Origin: Zantedeschia hybrid cultivar
Taxonomy: Eukaryota; Streptophyta; Magnoliopsida; Alismatales; Araceae
Direction: 5' to 3'
NCBI GenBank assembly: GCA_030544215.1
Contig: JARZZO010000004.1
Coordinates: 19,146,501 to 19,210,500, forward strand
DNA length: 64,000 nucleotides
Part shown: positions 11,171-21,540 of the stretch, piece by piece
Numbering within the stretch: position 1 is the stretch's first letter
Layout: every line of letters begins with the position of its first letter
Made by a program: the position numbers and the translations under genes
The notes under the pieces: generated by a model
What the model saw: only the letters and a program-made list of their open reading frames with translations
Told to the model about the DNA's origin: nothing
Database searches by the model: none

Positions 11171-13030
11171 CTAAGGGTAGTATTTCTTAAGATGCAAACC
11201 GTTCCAGGGATGAGCCAACTCTTCCCCTTCTACATTGACAAAACGATAAGCGTTATCAGGAAAAGCATGTGATACAACATAAGGTCCTTCCCAATTGGGT
11301 TGGAGCTTAGAACGTGGACCACCAAGTTTTACAAAAATCCTTTTGACGACCATTTCACCAACTTTGAACTTACGTTCAATAACTTTTTTTCGATAAAAAC
11401 GTGTTAGTCTATTTTGATAAACTCTTGCATGATTAGTGGTTGACCATCTTTTCTCGTCTAAGAGTTCCAATTGAGCGAGTAGTGCTGAACGGTGTTCATC
11501 AATGGAAAATTCCTTATTCAATTGTACTCTTAATGACAGTATAAGGATCTCGTATAGAACTTCCTCCTCTATTCTAAATGTTAAGGAATAAGGAGTCTGC
11601 CCAGTGGGCGTGCGGATTGAAGTTCGGTAGGCCCATAGAGCCTCAACCAATTTTTCTGGCCAGTCTGTGAACTTGTTAGATTTGCACGTCTTTTTGATGA
11701 TTTTTATCAAAGTCTTGTTAGTTGCTTCTGCTTGGCCATTGCCTTGCGGATAATAAGGAGACGAATGATGCAATGCAATTTTGTAACTGTTGCAGAGGTC
11801 TTTCAATTCTTGTGACATGAACTGTGGTCCATTGTCGGTGACGATGGTGCTTGAAATTCCAAATCTGGTGATGATGTTCTTCATGATGAACTTGCGGATA
11901 GTTGATGCTTTGACTTCCGTGTATGCTTCAGCTTCTGCCCACTTGGTGAAGTATTCCGTTGCCGTGAGGATGAAAGGCTTTTGCTTGATGCCGGAATTAG
12001 GATTACCAAGGGGTCCAATGATATCGAAAGCCCACATGGAGAAAGGCCATGGGGAAGAAACAGGATGGAGTGAAGATGCAGGAGAATGAATTTTGTCGGC
12101 GTGAAGTTGGCACTTAGCACACCTACGGACATATCCTACACAGTTTTTTTCCATAGTTGGCCAATAAAATCCTTGTCTAAGGATCTTCTTTGTTAGCATT
12201 TGTCCATTAACATGGTCACCACAAACTCCAGTATGAGCTCCTTCCATAACCTTCCAAAGTTCATCTTCGTCTAGACATCTTAGAAGAACTCCATCAAAAC
12301 CTCTCTTGTATAGTGCTCCTCCAACTAGGGTGTATCTTTGAGCAACTCTCCTGATAGCTCTTTTCTTCTCAACTATGGCTTCTTCAGGATATGATTGATC
12401 TTTACAATATTTGGCAATTTCATAGTACTATGGCTTATGTTCATCATCCATCGCTTCTAACAGCTCCATTAACATGATCTCTCTCTTTTCCACAATATCT
12501 CCATCTCTGACCTTCTTCAACATCTTCTCCTTAGTTCTAAGGAATGAAGGGTCTTTCACGGCAGGTGAAAGATGTCTATGAACTATGATTGATTCGGATT
12601 GCCTACTGATTGGAAAATCAAGATAAAATGCAAGTGAAGCTAGAGCGTCAGCTAAGATGTTCTGATTTCTAGGAACATAGACAAAGATCAATTTCGTGAA
12701 AAGCTTTGAATAAGCAAAAGTAAGTTCTTGATAAGGCTTGAGTTTGAGATCAAGAGTTCGATACTTGGTCAACACTTGACGAAGAATCAATTGGCTATCA
12801 CCCATAATCTTGAGTTTAGTGGCACTATGGGAATGAGCAACCTCGAGGCCAGCAAGGAGCGCCTCGTATTCAGCTATATTGTTGGTGACTGGAGAGTCAA
12901 GCTGAAAGGCTTGTGGAATGGTGACACCTTCAGGTGATAACAGAACAATGCCAATCCCCTTTCCATGGGAATTCAAAGCTCCGTCAAAATGCAGAGTCCA
13001 CATATCATCTCTGATTTGGTCTATGGACAT
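11171..13030 (-). pseudogene. Element A pol C-terminal part: archaeal-type RNase H and integrase
   Basis: Read on the minus strand from 13030. The second RNase H has WTLHFDGALNSHGKG, NNIAEYEALLAGLE, MGDSQLILRQV and NILADALASLA, so its acidic residues D, E, D, D are visible. A TAG at about 12430 replaces the Trp codon of the KPWYYEI segment. The integrase follows: HHCC zinc finger (H-x3-C-x2-H region, RRCAKCQ), core with WAFDIIG, VTDNGPQF and NGQAEATNKT, so the catalytic D, D, E triad is intact. Its end is YYP. The proteins would act in reverse transcription and cDNA insertion. With the stops upstream, they cannot be made from this copy. Confidence 0.9.
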
Positions 13031-14035
13031 CAGTTCCTCATCTGGAAACTCCGATCGGATTGGATCAAAACGAGGAAGGGGGTGATGAGCGAGATGTTCT
13101 GCTATGGCATAGCCTTTGATCGCATTCTACTGAATGTAAGTGATATCGAATTGAGATAGAAAGCTTTGCTATCGTGCTAACCTATCAGTAAGGACAGATT
13201 TCTCCAGAAGAAACTTGATTGGATTCATCCTAGCGATGAGATGGACTTCATGAGCTAGAAAATAATGTTTCAATTTCTGAACAACCCAGACCAATGCTGC
13301 ACATGTTTTCTCCATCGCTGTATATCACTGTTCAGCGGGGTTGAGAAGTTTAGAGAGATAGTAAGCTGCCCTCGCATTTCCTTCTTCATCCTCTTGTGCT
13401 AGGACAACCCCCACTGCATCATCTAGGACAGAAATGTAAAGTATCAATGGTTTGCCTGGAGATGGTGGTCTCAAAATAGGAGGACTTGCCAGATAATTCT
13501 TTAATCCATCGAATGCCTCTTGACACTTACCGTCCCAATCGAATTTGACTCCCGGCTTGGTAAGCTCGTAGAACGGCTTACACCTTTGTGAGTGCTGGGA
13601 GACAAAACGGCGAATAAATTGCAACCTCCCGATTAATCCTCTTAACTCCTTCAAGTTCTTGGGAGGTGGCATCTTTCTGATAGCCTTCGCCTTGTTGGGA
13701 TCGATCTCAATTCTCCGTTTACTGATAATGAATCCAAGTAGTTTCCCTGAAGATACCCGAATACACATTTCTTGGGGTTCATCTTTAACTGGTAATCCCT
13801 TGATCTTTCTAATACTCTTGCTAAAACTTTGGCATGCTCAGCCTTAGTCTTAGATTTTACCAATAATTCATCCACATACACTTCCAAATCAATATGCATC
13901 ATGTCGTGAAATATTGCCATCATAGCTCTTTGGTAAGTGGCTCCAGCATTCTTTAATCCAAATGGCATGACGACATAGCGGTATGTTCCCCAAGGTGTAG
14001 TGAATGATGTCTTTTCCTGATCTTCTTCTGCCAAT
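13031..14035 (-). pseudogene. Element A pol middle part: RT palm and RNase H
   Basis: This continues the RT fingers encoded upstream. It shows TTPWGTYRYVVMPFGLKNAGATYQRAM and the catalytic box as YVDELLVKSK, where YVDD is expected; the second catalytic Asp is therefore changed to Glu. Relative frameshifts occur near 14050 (a small deletion in the LSFMDGFSGYNQ region) and near 13755. Stops occur at 13325-13327, at 13169-13171 (a Trp codon) and about 30 nt further. RNase H sequence (DWDGKCQEAF, PLILYISVLDDAVG) follows. B has the homologous stretch at 27062-28050. Confidence 0.88.
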
Positions 14036-15808
14036 TTAATCTAATTGTATCCTGAAAACCCATGATAAAGTCTCATAGCCAGCAGTGTTATCAATGAGTA
14101 CATCAATATGAGGCAATGGAAAATCATCCTTAGGACACGCCCGGTTTAAATCTCGGAGGTCGATGCAAATCCTGACCTTCCCGTCCTTCTTCATAACTAG
14201 GACTATGTTGGTCACCCATTGTAGATAGAAGACAACTCTAATAAATTTGGCTTTATGTAATTTGTCGACCTCTTCCTTCATCTTCAAAGCCATTTGTGGG
14301 TGGAATCGCCTTAGCTTCTGTTTGACCGGGCTAGCTCCATCCTTTAACGTCAACCTGTGTTCAACTAAGGATGAGTCTAACCCCGGCATATCTTCATAAC
14401 TCCAGGCGAAAGTGTCCTTAAGAACTTGTACCATTGTCTTCTCATCCTCTACAGAAAGATTCTTGCTGACGAGGATAACCTTAGGTTCGTCTTCAGTCCC
14501 TAAATTGATTTCTCTGGTGGGCTCTTCTACGGCAGCTGAGGGTTCATCGAATCTCTTTACTCTACTGGCATATACCTCGGCTGCGTCCTCGTCATCTTCT
14601 TCATCTTCAACAATGGGGTCTTTTTCATCTATCAACTCATACACCCCATATCCATCATTGACTAACTCATCGTCCATATAGTCTTCTGGCATCTGAATGG
14701 GATTTTCCGATAGCTGAGGGATCATCGAACAAGAAAGGCACCTATCAGCTAAGTCCTCGAGGTATCTATCTGGAATTCGTCTACCCTTAGACTTTCTAGA
14801 CTTCCTAACCTGACTAACCTGCCTATAACTAGACTTACTAACTTCACTAGACTCCCTATCCTGGACTAATGAAGATGAAGCAGAATGAAAATTATGAGAT
14901 GCAAGCAGAAATGCAGGAGGATCCTCCCGAGGGGAGGGGCAGAGTAGATCTAAAAGAGAATTTTGACCGAAAGACCCGCGCGATGGGGTACAATCGGACA
15001 AGTAAGAGGTTTCCTTAATGAGGATATGGGAAGAATTTGTTGCCAAATTGACATTTTTTTTTTGGACAATAGAAGAGTTAAGCATAAAACAGGAATGAAG
15101 ATGAATAGAAGGAAAATGAGATGAGGGAAGTGGCACCAAGGCCAAAGGATTAGGGGGATCATACAGCAGTATGTCCCAGATTAAATCATACATCCTCCCT
15201 AGATCGAGAGGAGGTGGTGGAATGAGGTCCCGTAGGGACAGAGTAATCATGACGGGCAGGGCCCGTGGAATGTCTTCAATGATGACCCGTGACCAAGTCA
15301 GGGTCAGGAGCAAAGTGCGAAACAAGATGTGAAGCATGAAAACATGAGAAGGATAAGTCCCCCTCCAGAGCAGATCCGTGGTGTAGCCAGCTTCATAGGG
15401 GTCATCTGGCTCCCCTTCATCAGCCTCTTCTGACAGCAGTATCCTCTTGTCGAAAATAGCACCAGGCCCTTCGATCAGCTCATCTATCTGTGGCGGCCAC
15501 TTGGGTTCTGCAGGATCAAGAAACAGCCTGTTCAATGCAATGTAGAGATCTCTTAAATTGAACCACATGTACCATTCACATTCAGGGTCTTGGAATTTCC
15601 TCCTCTTCATAGGCCGCAGGGCCTCCAAGGACTGGTACATGAGCAGTTCTGAGCAATGTCTAGTCAAGTCTCTCCCATATATATCGTAGAGGTCAAAACA
15701 TGAAGTAATGACCACCGTTTTGTCATGGCTTATTACGGGCCCCTTTACAAAATGTGTGTATAAGGTCCATGTTAGGGGGTCCTGACCTTCCTTGTGTGGT
15801 GTAGACAT
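14036..15808 (-). pseudogene. Element A long linker domain and N-terminal RT
   Basis: An open frame of 590 codons. The first about 280 residues, from MSTPHKEG, are a domain I do not recognise. It has WTLYTHFVKGP, CFDLYDIYGRDLTRHCSELL and repeated WYMWFNLRDLY-type aromatic blocks. Next come a low-complexity acidic part (DEEDDEDAAEVYASRVKRF) and the start of the RT (GASPVKQKLRRFHPQMALKM, KDGKVRICIDLRDLNRACPKDDFPLPHID). The frame breaks in the RT at 14036. The same layout is present in B at 25287-27061, so the linker is a conserved part of this family's polyprotein between protease and RT. Confidence 0.85.
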
Positions 15809-15829
15809 CGTCTCCCAGACTTTCTGGCC

Positions 15830-17818
15830 GCCTTCATTCTCTGCTTGCTGAACAATGTCCTGCTTCAGTTTTCTTGGCCTATAGCCCAGGCCGTTTCCAG
15901 GTATTCCTCGGTGGTCCTTGACGGAAATGGTCCTGCCTTGTAACTATGTACCCAGGCCTTTTCCAGGCTGATAACCATTCTTCATCATTATTCTCCATCC
16001 TGGGGTACTCATGCACTTCCCCCTTTTTATAGGATTTAATGGATAAGGAGTAATAGTGGCAGTTTTCAGAGGATCAGCCACTGGATGGTAAACCTATAAT
16101 ACCGACAGAAAAGGTTGTCGGCCAGGTGAAGAAGTGGGTTTGACATTCAAAGAATGAGCAGCAGCAAGGATCGGCATGCTCGTAACCTTAATGATTCGTC
16201 CTTTGAAGGGGAATTTGAGGCATTGATGATTCGTGGAGAGAATCGCCTCGAGGGTTTTTATGTAAGGACGACCCAAAATGGCATTCAAAGAAAGGTCGAT
16301 TTCCAGAATGTGAAATTCTACCTCTGCGTGACATACAGGGCCTAGCTCCACTTTCAAATAGACCATTCCCAGAGGAGAACGGGTGGAATCATCATATGCT
16401 GTCACGGAGATGAGGCTAGGCAGCATTTTTCCTTGGGCACACCGCACAATTCTAGGGTCTTTGGAGGTAAAACATTGATTGAAGCCCCTGTGTCAACCAG
16501 ATATGCATCCACGGCCTTCTTGCAGATATTGACCGTGATGCTCAGAGCCATGCTTCTGGCTGCCGGCGATGCTAGTTCCGATGTATGAAACGAAATAGAA
16601 GGCTGATCCCCCTGAGGAACTAACAGTGTTGCAATCTTCTCTACCGGCATGTCCTCGTTGACCATCACCTTATGCAAATATTCCATCAGAGCTTCTTGGT
16701 GGGTCTTTGATCTTTTAATCAGTTCAAGTACGGAGATCCGTGCCGGTGTTCGGTTAAGGTGCTTCAGCAGGTCGTATTGAGTGCCTGGTGCACTCTCTTC
16801 ATTATGTGCTTCCTCCGTCGGCTGTGATGGGCCGTCTCTAACTGTTGACTGAGGAAAGACTTTGTTGAAAATCCTTCCACTCCGGAGCGCATGTTCCTCA
16901 GCCGTGGAAGGTCCGGGTGATATCTTGAGTACCGCAGGGTTGGATGGTGCGGATGGTGTGGAGTGTTGGTACGTAGGTGATGGCGTGGGGTTAGGTGGTG
17001 GTGGCGTGGTACGGATAAGAGGCCTAGATGGTTGGATAGTGGGAGGGTAAGCGGTTGGTGCGGATGAAGTGGGGAATGGCATACGTAATAGCGGTTTGGA
17101 AGGTTGGATGGTATCTGGGTAAGCGGTAGTGGTAGCGAGTGAAGTAGGGAATGGTACGCGGAGTAGTGGTCTGGATGGTAGGAGGGGTGCGTAGTTGGTT
17201 TGCGGGGGGATATTTAATGGAGGCGTAGTGGCGTGGGGTGTAATGGGTTTGAGGAAAGCGGGTGGTGGTAATGGGTTAGTGGGTACGGGTGAGTGATATG
17301 CGGGTGTTGGCATAGGGGTAATAGTAACGGGCTGTTGTCTGGGTATGCGAATGGTGCGGCGTGGTGGTTGTTCTGCAGTACTCGGAATGTGACCCATTGA
17401 ATAAATAGAGGAAGAGTCCTCTATCCTCCACTGTTGCCCGCGGTTAGCCTCAGACTGGCTATTTGTCAGAATAGGGGCAACTTGGTTCTGTTTTTGGTGC
17501 TCCGGAAGCGGGTTCTGCACTATGCCCATGTTCGATGGTGCTGCTGCTTGTGCCGGTGCTCTTGCTTGCTGCTGCTGCTGCTGGTCTTCTTGCCTTTAAG
17601 GCAGATATGTACTTTTTCATCTCTTCCCAGTCAATGCCGCCCTGCTCATTGAGATCATGAATGTAATATCTGAATTGGAAGCAGATGTCAATAGTGTGTC
17701 CAGGTTGCCTGTGGAAATAGCAATACCTGGAAGTATCGACATTTTGGGGCCAGATTGCCTTTTCTGTTGGCAGGACCAAGGCATTGGCTGCCATTAAAGC
17801 ACTGAAAATGTCTGCCAA
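15830..17818 (-). pseudogene. Element A gag C-terminus, protease and G-patch
   Basis: Reading from 17818: MADIFSALMAANALVLP, a zinc-knuckle variant CYFHRQPGHTIDIC (CX2HX4HX4C), then a frameshift at the Gln-codon tract near 17560. A Pro/Thr/Ser-rich spacer follows (16930-17400). The aspartic protease with DTGASINVLPPKTLEL comes next, broken near 16430 by loss of one G in a TGG codon, and then continues through ILGRPYIKTLEAI. A G-patch follows (GWRIMMK...GYQPGKGLGT) with a TAG in its middle near 15942. The protease would mature the polyprotein. G-patch motifs next to retroviral-type proteases are known in betaretroviruses and in some plant elements. Confidence 0.85.
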
Positions 17819-18127
17819 GGACTCTGGGAGGACTGGGTATTCTGCCCTCTTTGGGCTTGGAGGTCTTCTTTGCTGGTTATAGTCAGCAGGGGGAGGGACA
17901 TTGTGATATGCCGGCGGTGCGCGTGGCTGATACTACTGTTGTTGCTGATACTGCTGTTGTTGTGGTGGCTGGTATTGCAATTGCCGTTGCGGCTGTTGCT
18001 GTGGCTGTTGTTGTTGTTGCTGTTGCTGGTTCGGCTGTTGGGGCCGCTGATACTGGGGCTGCTGATATTGGGGGTTTGGCTGCTACTGCCTGTAACCCTG
18101 CTAGCTCGGCTGCTGTGGCCGCTGATA

Positions 18128-19179
18128 CTATTGTTGACTCCTCACAAACTGGGGCTGGTTATTATTCATATTGCTAACTTGCTCATGAGAGAGCGTGCCC
18201 TCGGTAGTCTGACCTGTGCTGGGGGAATTTGGCACTGCAGGCTTCCGAGGTGGAGGCCTGCTACGTCTGTGAGGATCAAAGACGCTAGAAAACGTAGCGT
18301 CCTTGAAGGCATTCTGACAGTACCGCGCTCTTTCATAGAGCTCTGCCATGCTGGTCAGATTGTTCAGGGAGATAACTAATTTCAACTGAGGCGTGGCATT
18401 GGAAATTAACATCTTTACTTGTTTCGACTCAGACAAGTGATCTTTCACTTTCTCGGCCAAGCCCCTCCATCTGTCGGCAAAACTGACGAACTCCTCATCG
18501 GGCTTCATCTTCTCTGCTATCAGGTCCATAATGGATAGGGAGGGGGCAACTCTGTCCTAATATTGTTGAATGAATTTTCGGGAGACGACACCGTAGTCCT
18601 CTACTTCATAGGGTTCTAAAGAAAAGAACCACTCGAGGGCTGGTCCCTCTAAAGATCTCCTGAACAAAAAGGCCAACGACCTCTTGTCGTTTTGCCAGAA
18701 GGATGACTCGTACATGAACTCCTTCAAGTGTGTGAAGGGGTTACCAGTACCGTTATACTTTCGGTACACTGGCATCTCAGAGGGTGGCAGGTGGAACACT
18801 GGCAGACTTGGTAAATTGATCTCCGGTGCGGCTTTGACCTCCATCATCTTCTGGAGGTTGTTGAATTGTTCGTCCATGCGCTCCATCTTTGCTAGCAACG
18901 CTTGCATTGTCGGATCAGCCTGGGGAGGAGGGGGAGGTGGAGGTACTTGATAGGCCTGTTGCCTAGAGTACGTAGGACAGGGAGGACAATAAAGTGGAGG
19001 TCTGGCAGAGCTTCCGCCATGCCCGAGGGCATTTTGATAAGCAGGCGTCAGCGGTCTGACCGGTTGCCTAGAAGAGGAAAGTTGCGGCCCAGCTGGCCGA
19101 GAAGTTGAGACATGGAGGCCTTCCATGGCCTGATGAATAAAGGGAGGATGATGAGGAGGTTGCTGAGGGATGGCAGGGG
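18128..19179 (-). pseudogene. Element A gag, part downstream of the B insertion
   Basis: From the insertion point: Pro/Gln-rich PPAIPQQPP, then MEGLHVSTSRPAGPQLSSSRQ and QAYQVPPPPPPPQ. A coiled-coil-like LLAKMERMDEQFNNLQKMMEVKAA segment follows. The capsid-like retrotransposon gag domain has YNGTGNPFTHLKEFMYESSFWQ, LEGPALEWFFSL, EEFVSFADRWRGLAEKV and AELYERARYCQNAF. Stops occur at about 18540 (YQ-stop) and 18128. A Gln-rich tract follows to 17870. The homologous part of B is 22010-23006. The protein would form the particle in which reverse transcription takes place. Confidence 0.88.
19175..19179. repeat. Target site duplication of element B (left copy)
   Basis: AGGGG at 19175-19179 and again at 33441-33445, directly outside TG...CA of the two B LTRs. 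It lies in the Pro-rich segment of A's gag. Confidence 0.95.
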
Positions 19180-19368
19180 TGTAGACACGCTAATTTTGAC
19201 GTCATTTCGAGTAAATTTCATATCATATAATAATGTCTCAGAATGGTCTGATATTTAATCATTGATTAATTTTTATTGATCTTTTTGAGTGTCGGGTTTA
19301 ACAGACATGTTTAAGTTAATCAATTAAATTGATTTTAACTCAAAATTTCAGTTAAAATATAAAGAAGT

Positions 19369-19666
19369 TTAAAAGATGTCGACTTGTGTGGACGCCATTT
19401 AGACTTTATTCTTATTTTAACGTTTAAATTTGAATTTTAATCAATTGATTAATTAGCTAAAAGGCGTCTGTCAGGAATGACGCGTTTTAGGTTTCCTAAG
19501 CTATTTCTACTTCTCTTCCGGATGTTTATCCATATCTTAATTAGTGTAAAAGACGTCTAGACAGGTAGACGCGTTTTAGCTAATACAGATAAAGATAAGT
19601 TTTCCCGGATGTTTATCCTTATCTTAATTAATCTTAAAGACGTTAGCCAGTGTGGACGCGTTTTAG
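19369..19666. repeat. Cluster of four N10 palindromes in U3 of B (5' LTR)
   Basis: Units 19369-19402, 19457-19490, 19546-19579 and 19633-19666. The cores are GACTTGTGTG, TGTCAGGAAT, TAGACAGGTA and AGCCAGTGTG, each exactly 10 nt. The four sites correspond in order to those of the A LTR when B is reversed. One of the only two differences between the B LTRs (19483) lies in an arm: CG here, TG at 32412. Confidence 0.9.
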
Positions 19667-19765
19667 ATAATTACAGATAAAGATGAATTAATCTGTATTT
19701 ATCTATTGGTTAAGATGGATAAATCTTAAGTTTTTTCATGTAAATCCGCGGACGCAGAAGAAGTC

Positions 19766-19773
19766 TATAAATA
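19766..19773 (+). promoter_or_regulatory. TATA box of B 5' LTR
   Basis: TATAAATA lies 100 bp downstream of the last palindrome of the U3 cluster. The same sequence is at 32695-32702 in the 3' LTR. Transcription of B's genomic RNA is expected to start about 30 bp downstream. Confidence 0.7.
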
Positions 19774-20518
19774 CCTTGCATCTTAAAGAGTTAAAAAAAA
19801 AAAAAGTCGAGCGTTATTGAAAGTTAAGTTAGAGTTGGTGATCGAAGCGATAGCGAATTGAAGATCGAAGCAACGACGTCCTAACGCCGCCGAAGCGCTG
19901 CTGTTTCCAGAAGTTGGCGTCCATTCAAGATTCTTCATCCAATTCAAGGATTCATCAATTCGGCATAAGTCTTTTATTTCTGCATTTTTATTAATTCTAC
20001 ATTCTTCATCATCACTCCATGCAACACACACCACCAGCATTCTTTTCAAAACCTATTTGATTAAGGGGTTTCAAAAGCTATTAAACAAGTAAGTTCGCTG
20101 TTTAGTTGCATGTTTAAAACCATGATTAGAATGGATACTGCTTCTACTTAAGTTCTCATCATTGTTTCTTCATTTCTCTTTCCATTTTCTTGACGGAGCA
20201 AAGGAGAATCAAGGGAGTAAATCAAGCACAAAGTCACAAGAATCTCTGGACGAACCTCAACTTCAAATTCAACAGCAAGAACAAAGAACAAAGAAAGGGC
20301 TCTCTTTCTTCAGCCGGCTGAAGAGGAGGAATCAACAGCTTAACATCTTCCGCATTCAAACAGGTGGACGATCAAAACCTTTTTTTGGAACTTTTTTAGT
20401 TAAAAGTTTCTGGCGATCACTGCACTTAGTTTCTGTTTTTAATAGGTTTATTTTACACTTAAACAACATAGATTTTTAATGATAATCACACACTCATTCT
20501 AAGCACTCACAGCTTTTT

Positions 20519-20536
20519 TGGCGATCACAGTGAGAC
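20519..20536 (+). other. Primer binding site of element B
   Basis: TGGCGATCACAGTGAGAC starts 8 bp inside the LTR end. The leading TGG matches a tRNA CCA end. A has TGGCGATCACGGTGGGAC at the same place (34858-34875, minus strand). The two share 16 of 18 bases, and B's two changes are G to A. I cannot name the tRNA with certainty. Confidence 0.7.
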
Positions 20537-21540
20537 TTGGTCTCGCCATCTTTTAGTTTTTTGTTCTTGCTATCATCAATCGGGCACCCACGGTGCACCA
20601 CTTGTGTCTCTCGACACGTCCTCACCAATTGGTGAGTGTTTTAGTTTAGTTAATTTCTCGCGTGCACCACGTGCACACCCCAGTGGCAAGATCTTGCCCT
20701 CCCCGTTGATTAGTTTAAAAAGCTGTTTTTGTGATGAAAATGATGTGTGATTGATTGATTTCCTAGTTGTTTAGTTAGTAAAATCATCTTGTTAAAATAT
20801 GGAACTAAAAAAAATTACATGAGCTGATTATTTACCGTCTTTATTCTGTTTGAGGAGGAATCGATCCAGAAATTCCTCCTGGAAAAACTGCTTCTGCGAC
20901 TTGAAAGACGTCCAGGAACGGCGACGCGTTTCAAACTGCGTCGACACCCCCAGACGCCTTTCAGTGTTCTTTGTCTGCTGTCTGCAATCTGAGTTTCTGC
21001 GAAAAAATTAAGGTTCTGTTCTGAATAGCGTCGACTACACTCGACGCGATTCATACAGTTTCTTATTTATTTTTCAGTTCTCAGATTTTTGTGACCTGTG
21101 TGCTACTACCCATTATTATTAAGCATTAAAAGCCATCCAGGCTACAGGTCATACGCACTGAGGCTAATACCCTCCTTTTCTTAGGAACACCTTACTTGAC
21201 GTCATCAACTCTCTATAATTGGGTTGGTCCCTTGATCAGACTAGAGAAGTTGACGTTGAGGCCTCCATAAGTCCCCAAAATCAAGGTACTCCTCCTTGAT
21301 CATCGGGCTGGTTGTACCAGTTGAAGTCCCGGTTAGATTCCATAAACGTTGTGAGAGAAAGCCATAAAGAATAATGGTGGATATTGAACTGAAACTAGGA
21401 TCCTTTCCCTGAGCGAATTTGTGGTTTAATTGAATCCAAATAACTCAACAAGGAATCTTAAAATCACGTTAAGCATCCACTTGTTTGATTAATCTCTGTG
21501 CAACTTGTTTGTCAAATCTTTGAAAAAAGAATCTAACATC
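20537..21540 (+). other. Leader of element B
   Basis: About 1 kb between primer site and gag with no gene. It contains two perfect palindromes close to the primer site (16 bp at 20621-20636; 14 bp at 20685-20698) and repeated GTGCAC around 20662-20676. It also has three N10 palindromes at 20901-21054. All have counterparts in A's leader at 34341-34772. The palindromes could serve RNA dimerisation or packaging; that is inference. Confidence 0.75.
20901..21054. repeat. Three N10 palindromes in B leader
   Basis: Units 20901-20934 and 20931-20964 (arms overlapping by 4 nt) and 21021-21054. The cores are CAGGAACGGC, GACACCCCCA and GACTACACTC. The matching A sites (34341-34492, reversed) have CAGGAGCAGC, GCCCAACCCA and GACCAACAAC: 8, 6 and 5 of 10 identical. 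Confidence 0.88.

Larger units (their letters stand above)
19180..20511 (+). repeat. 5' LTR of element B
   Basis: 1332 bp, TGTAGACACG...AGCACTCACA. U3 carries four N10 palindromes (19369-19666). A TATA box is at 19766-19773, and a 13-A run follows near 19793. U5 includes CAGCCGGCTG near 20311, also present in the A LTRs. ORFs called in both directions here (for example 19783-20049) are LTR sequence, occur identically in 32712-32978 and are not genes. Confidence 0.96.

Noticed and set aside
14412..14681. Ser-rich plus-strand ORF of 89 codons
   Set aside because: Antisense of the acidic Glu/Asp tract in A's polyprotein; the same shadow is seen in B at 26398-26631.
17851..18379. Plus-strand ORFs of 108 and 169 codons rich in Ala/Val or Leu
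   Set aside because: Antisense reading of the Gln-codon tract in A's gag.
19783..20479. Two ORFs (88 and 105 codons) present twice in the window
   Set aside because: They are LTR sequence of element B and recur because the LTR recurs; no domains.
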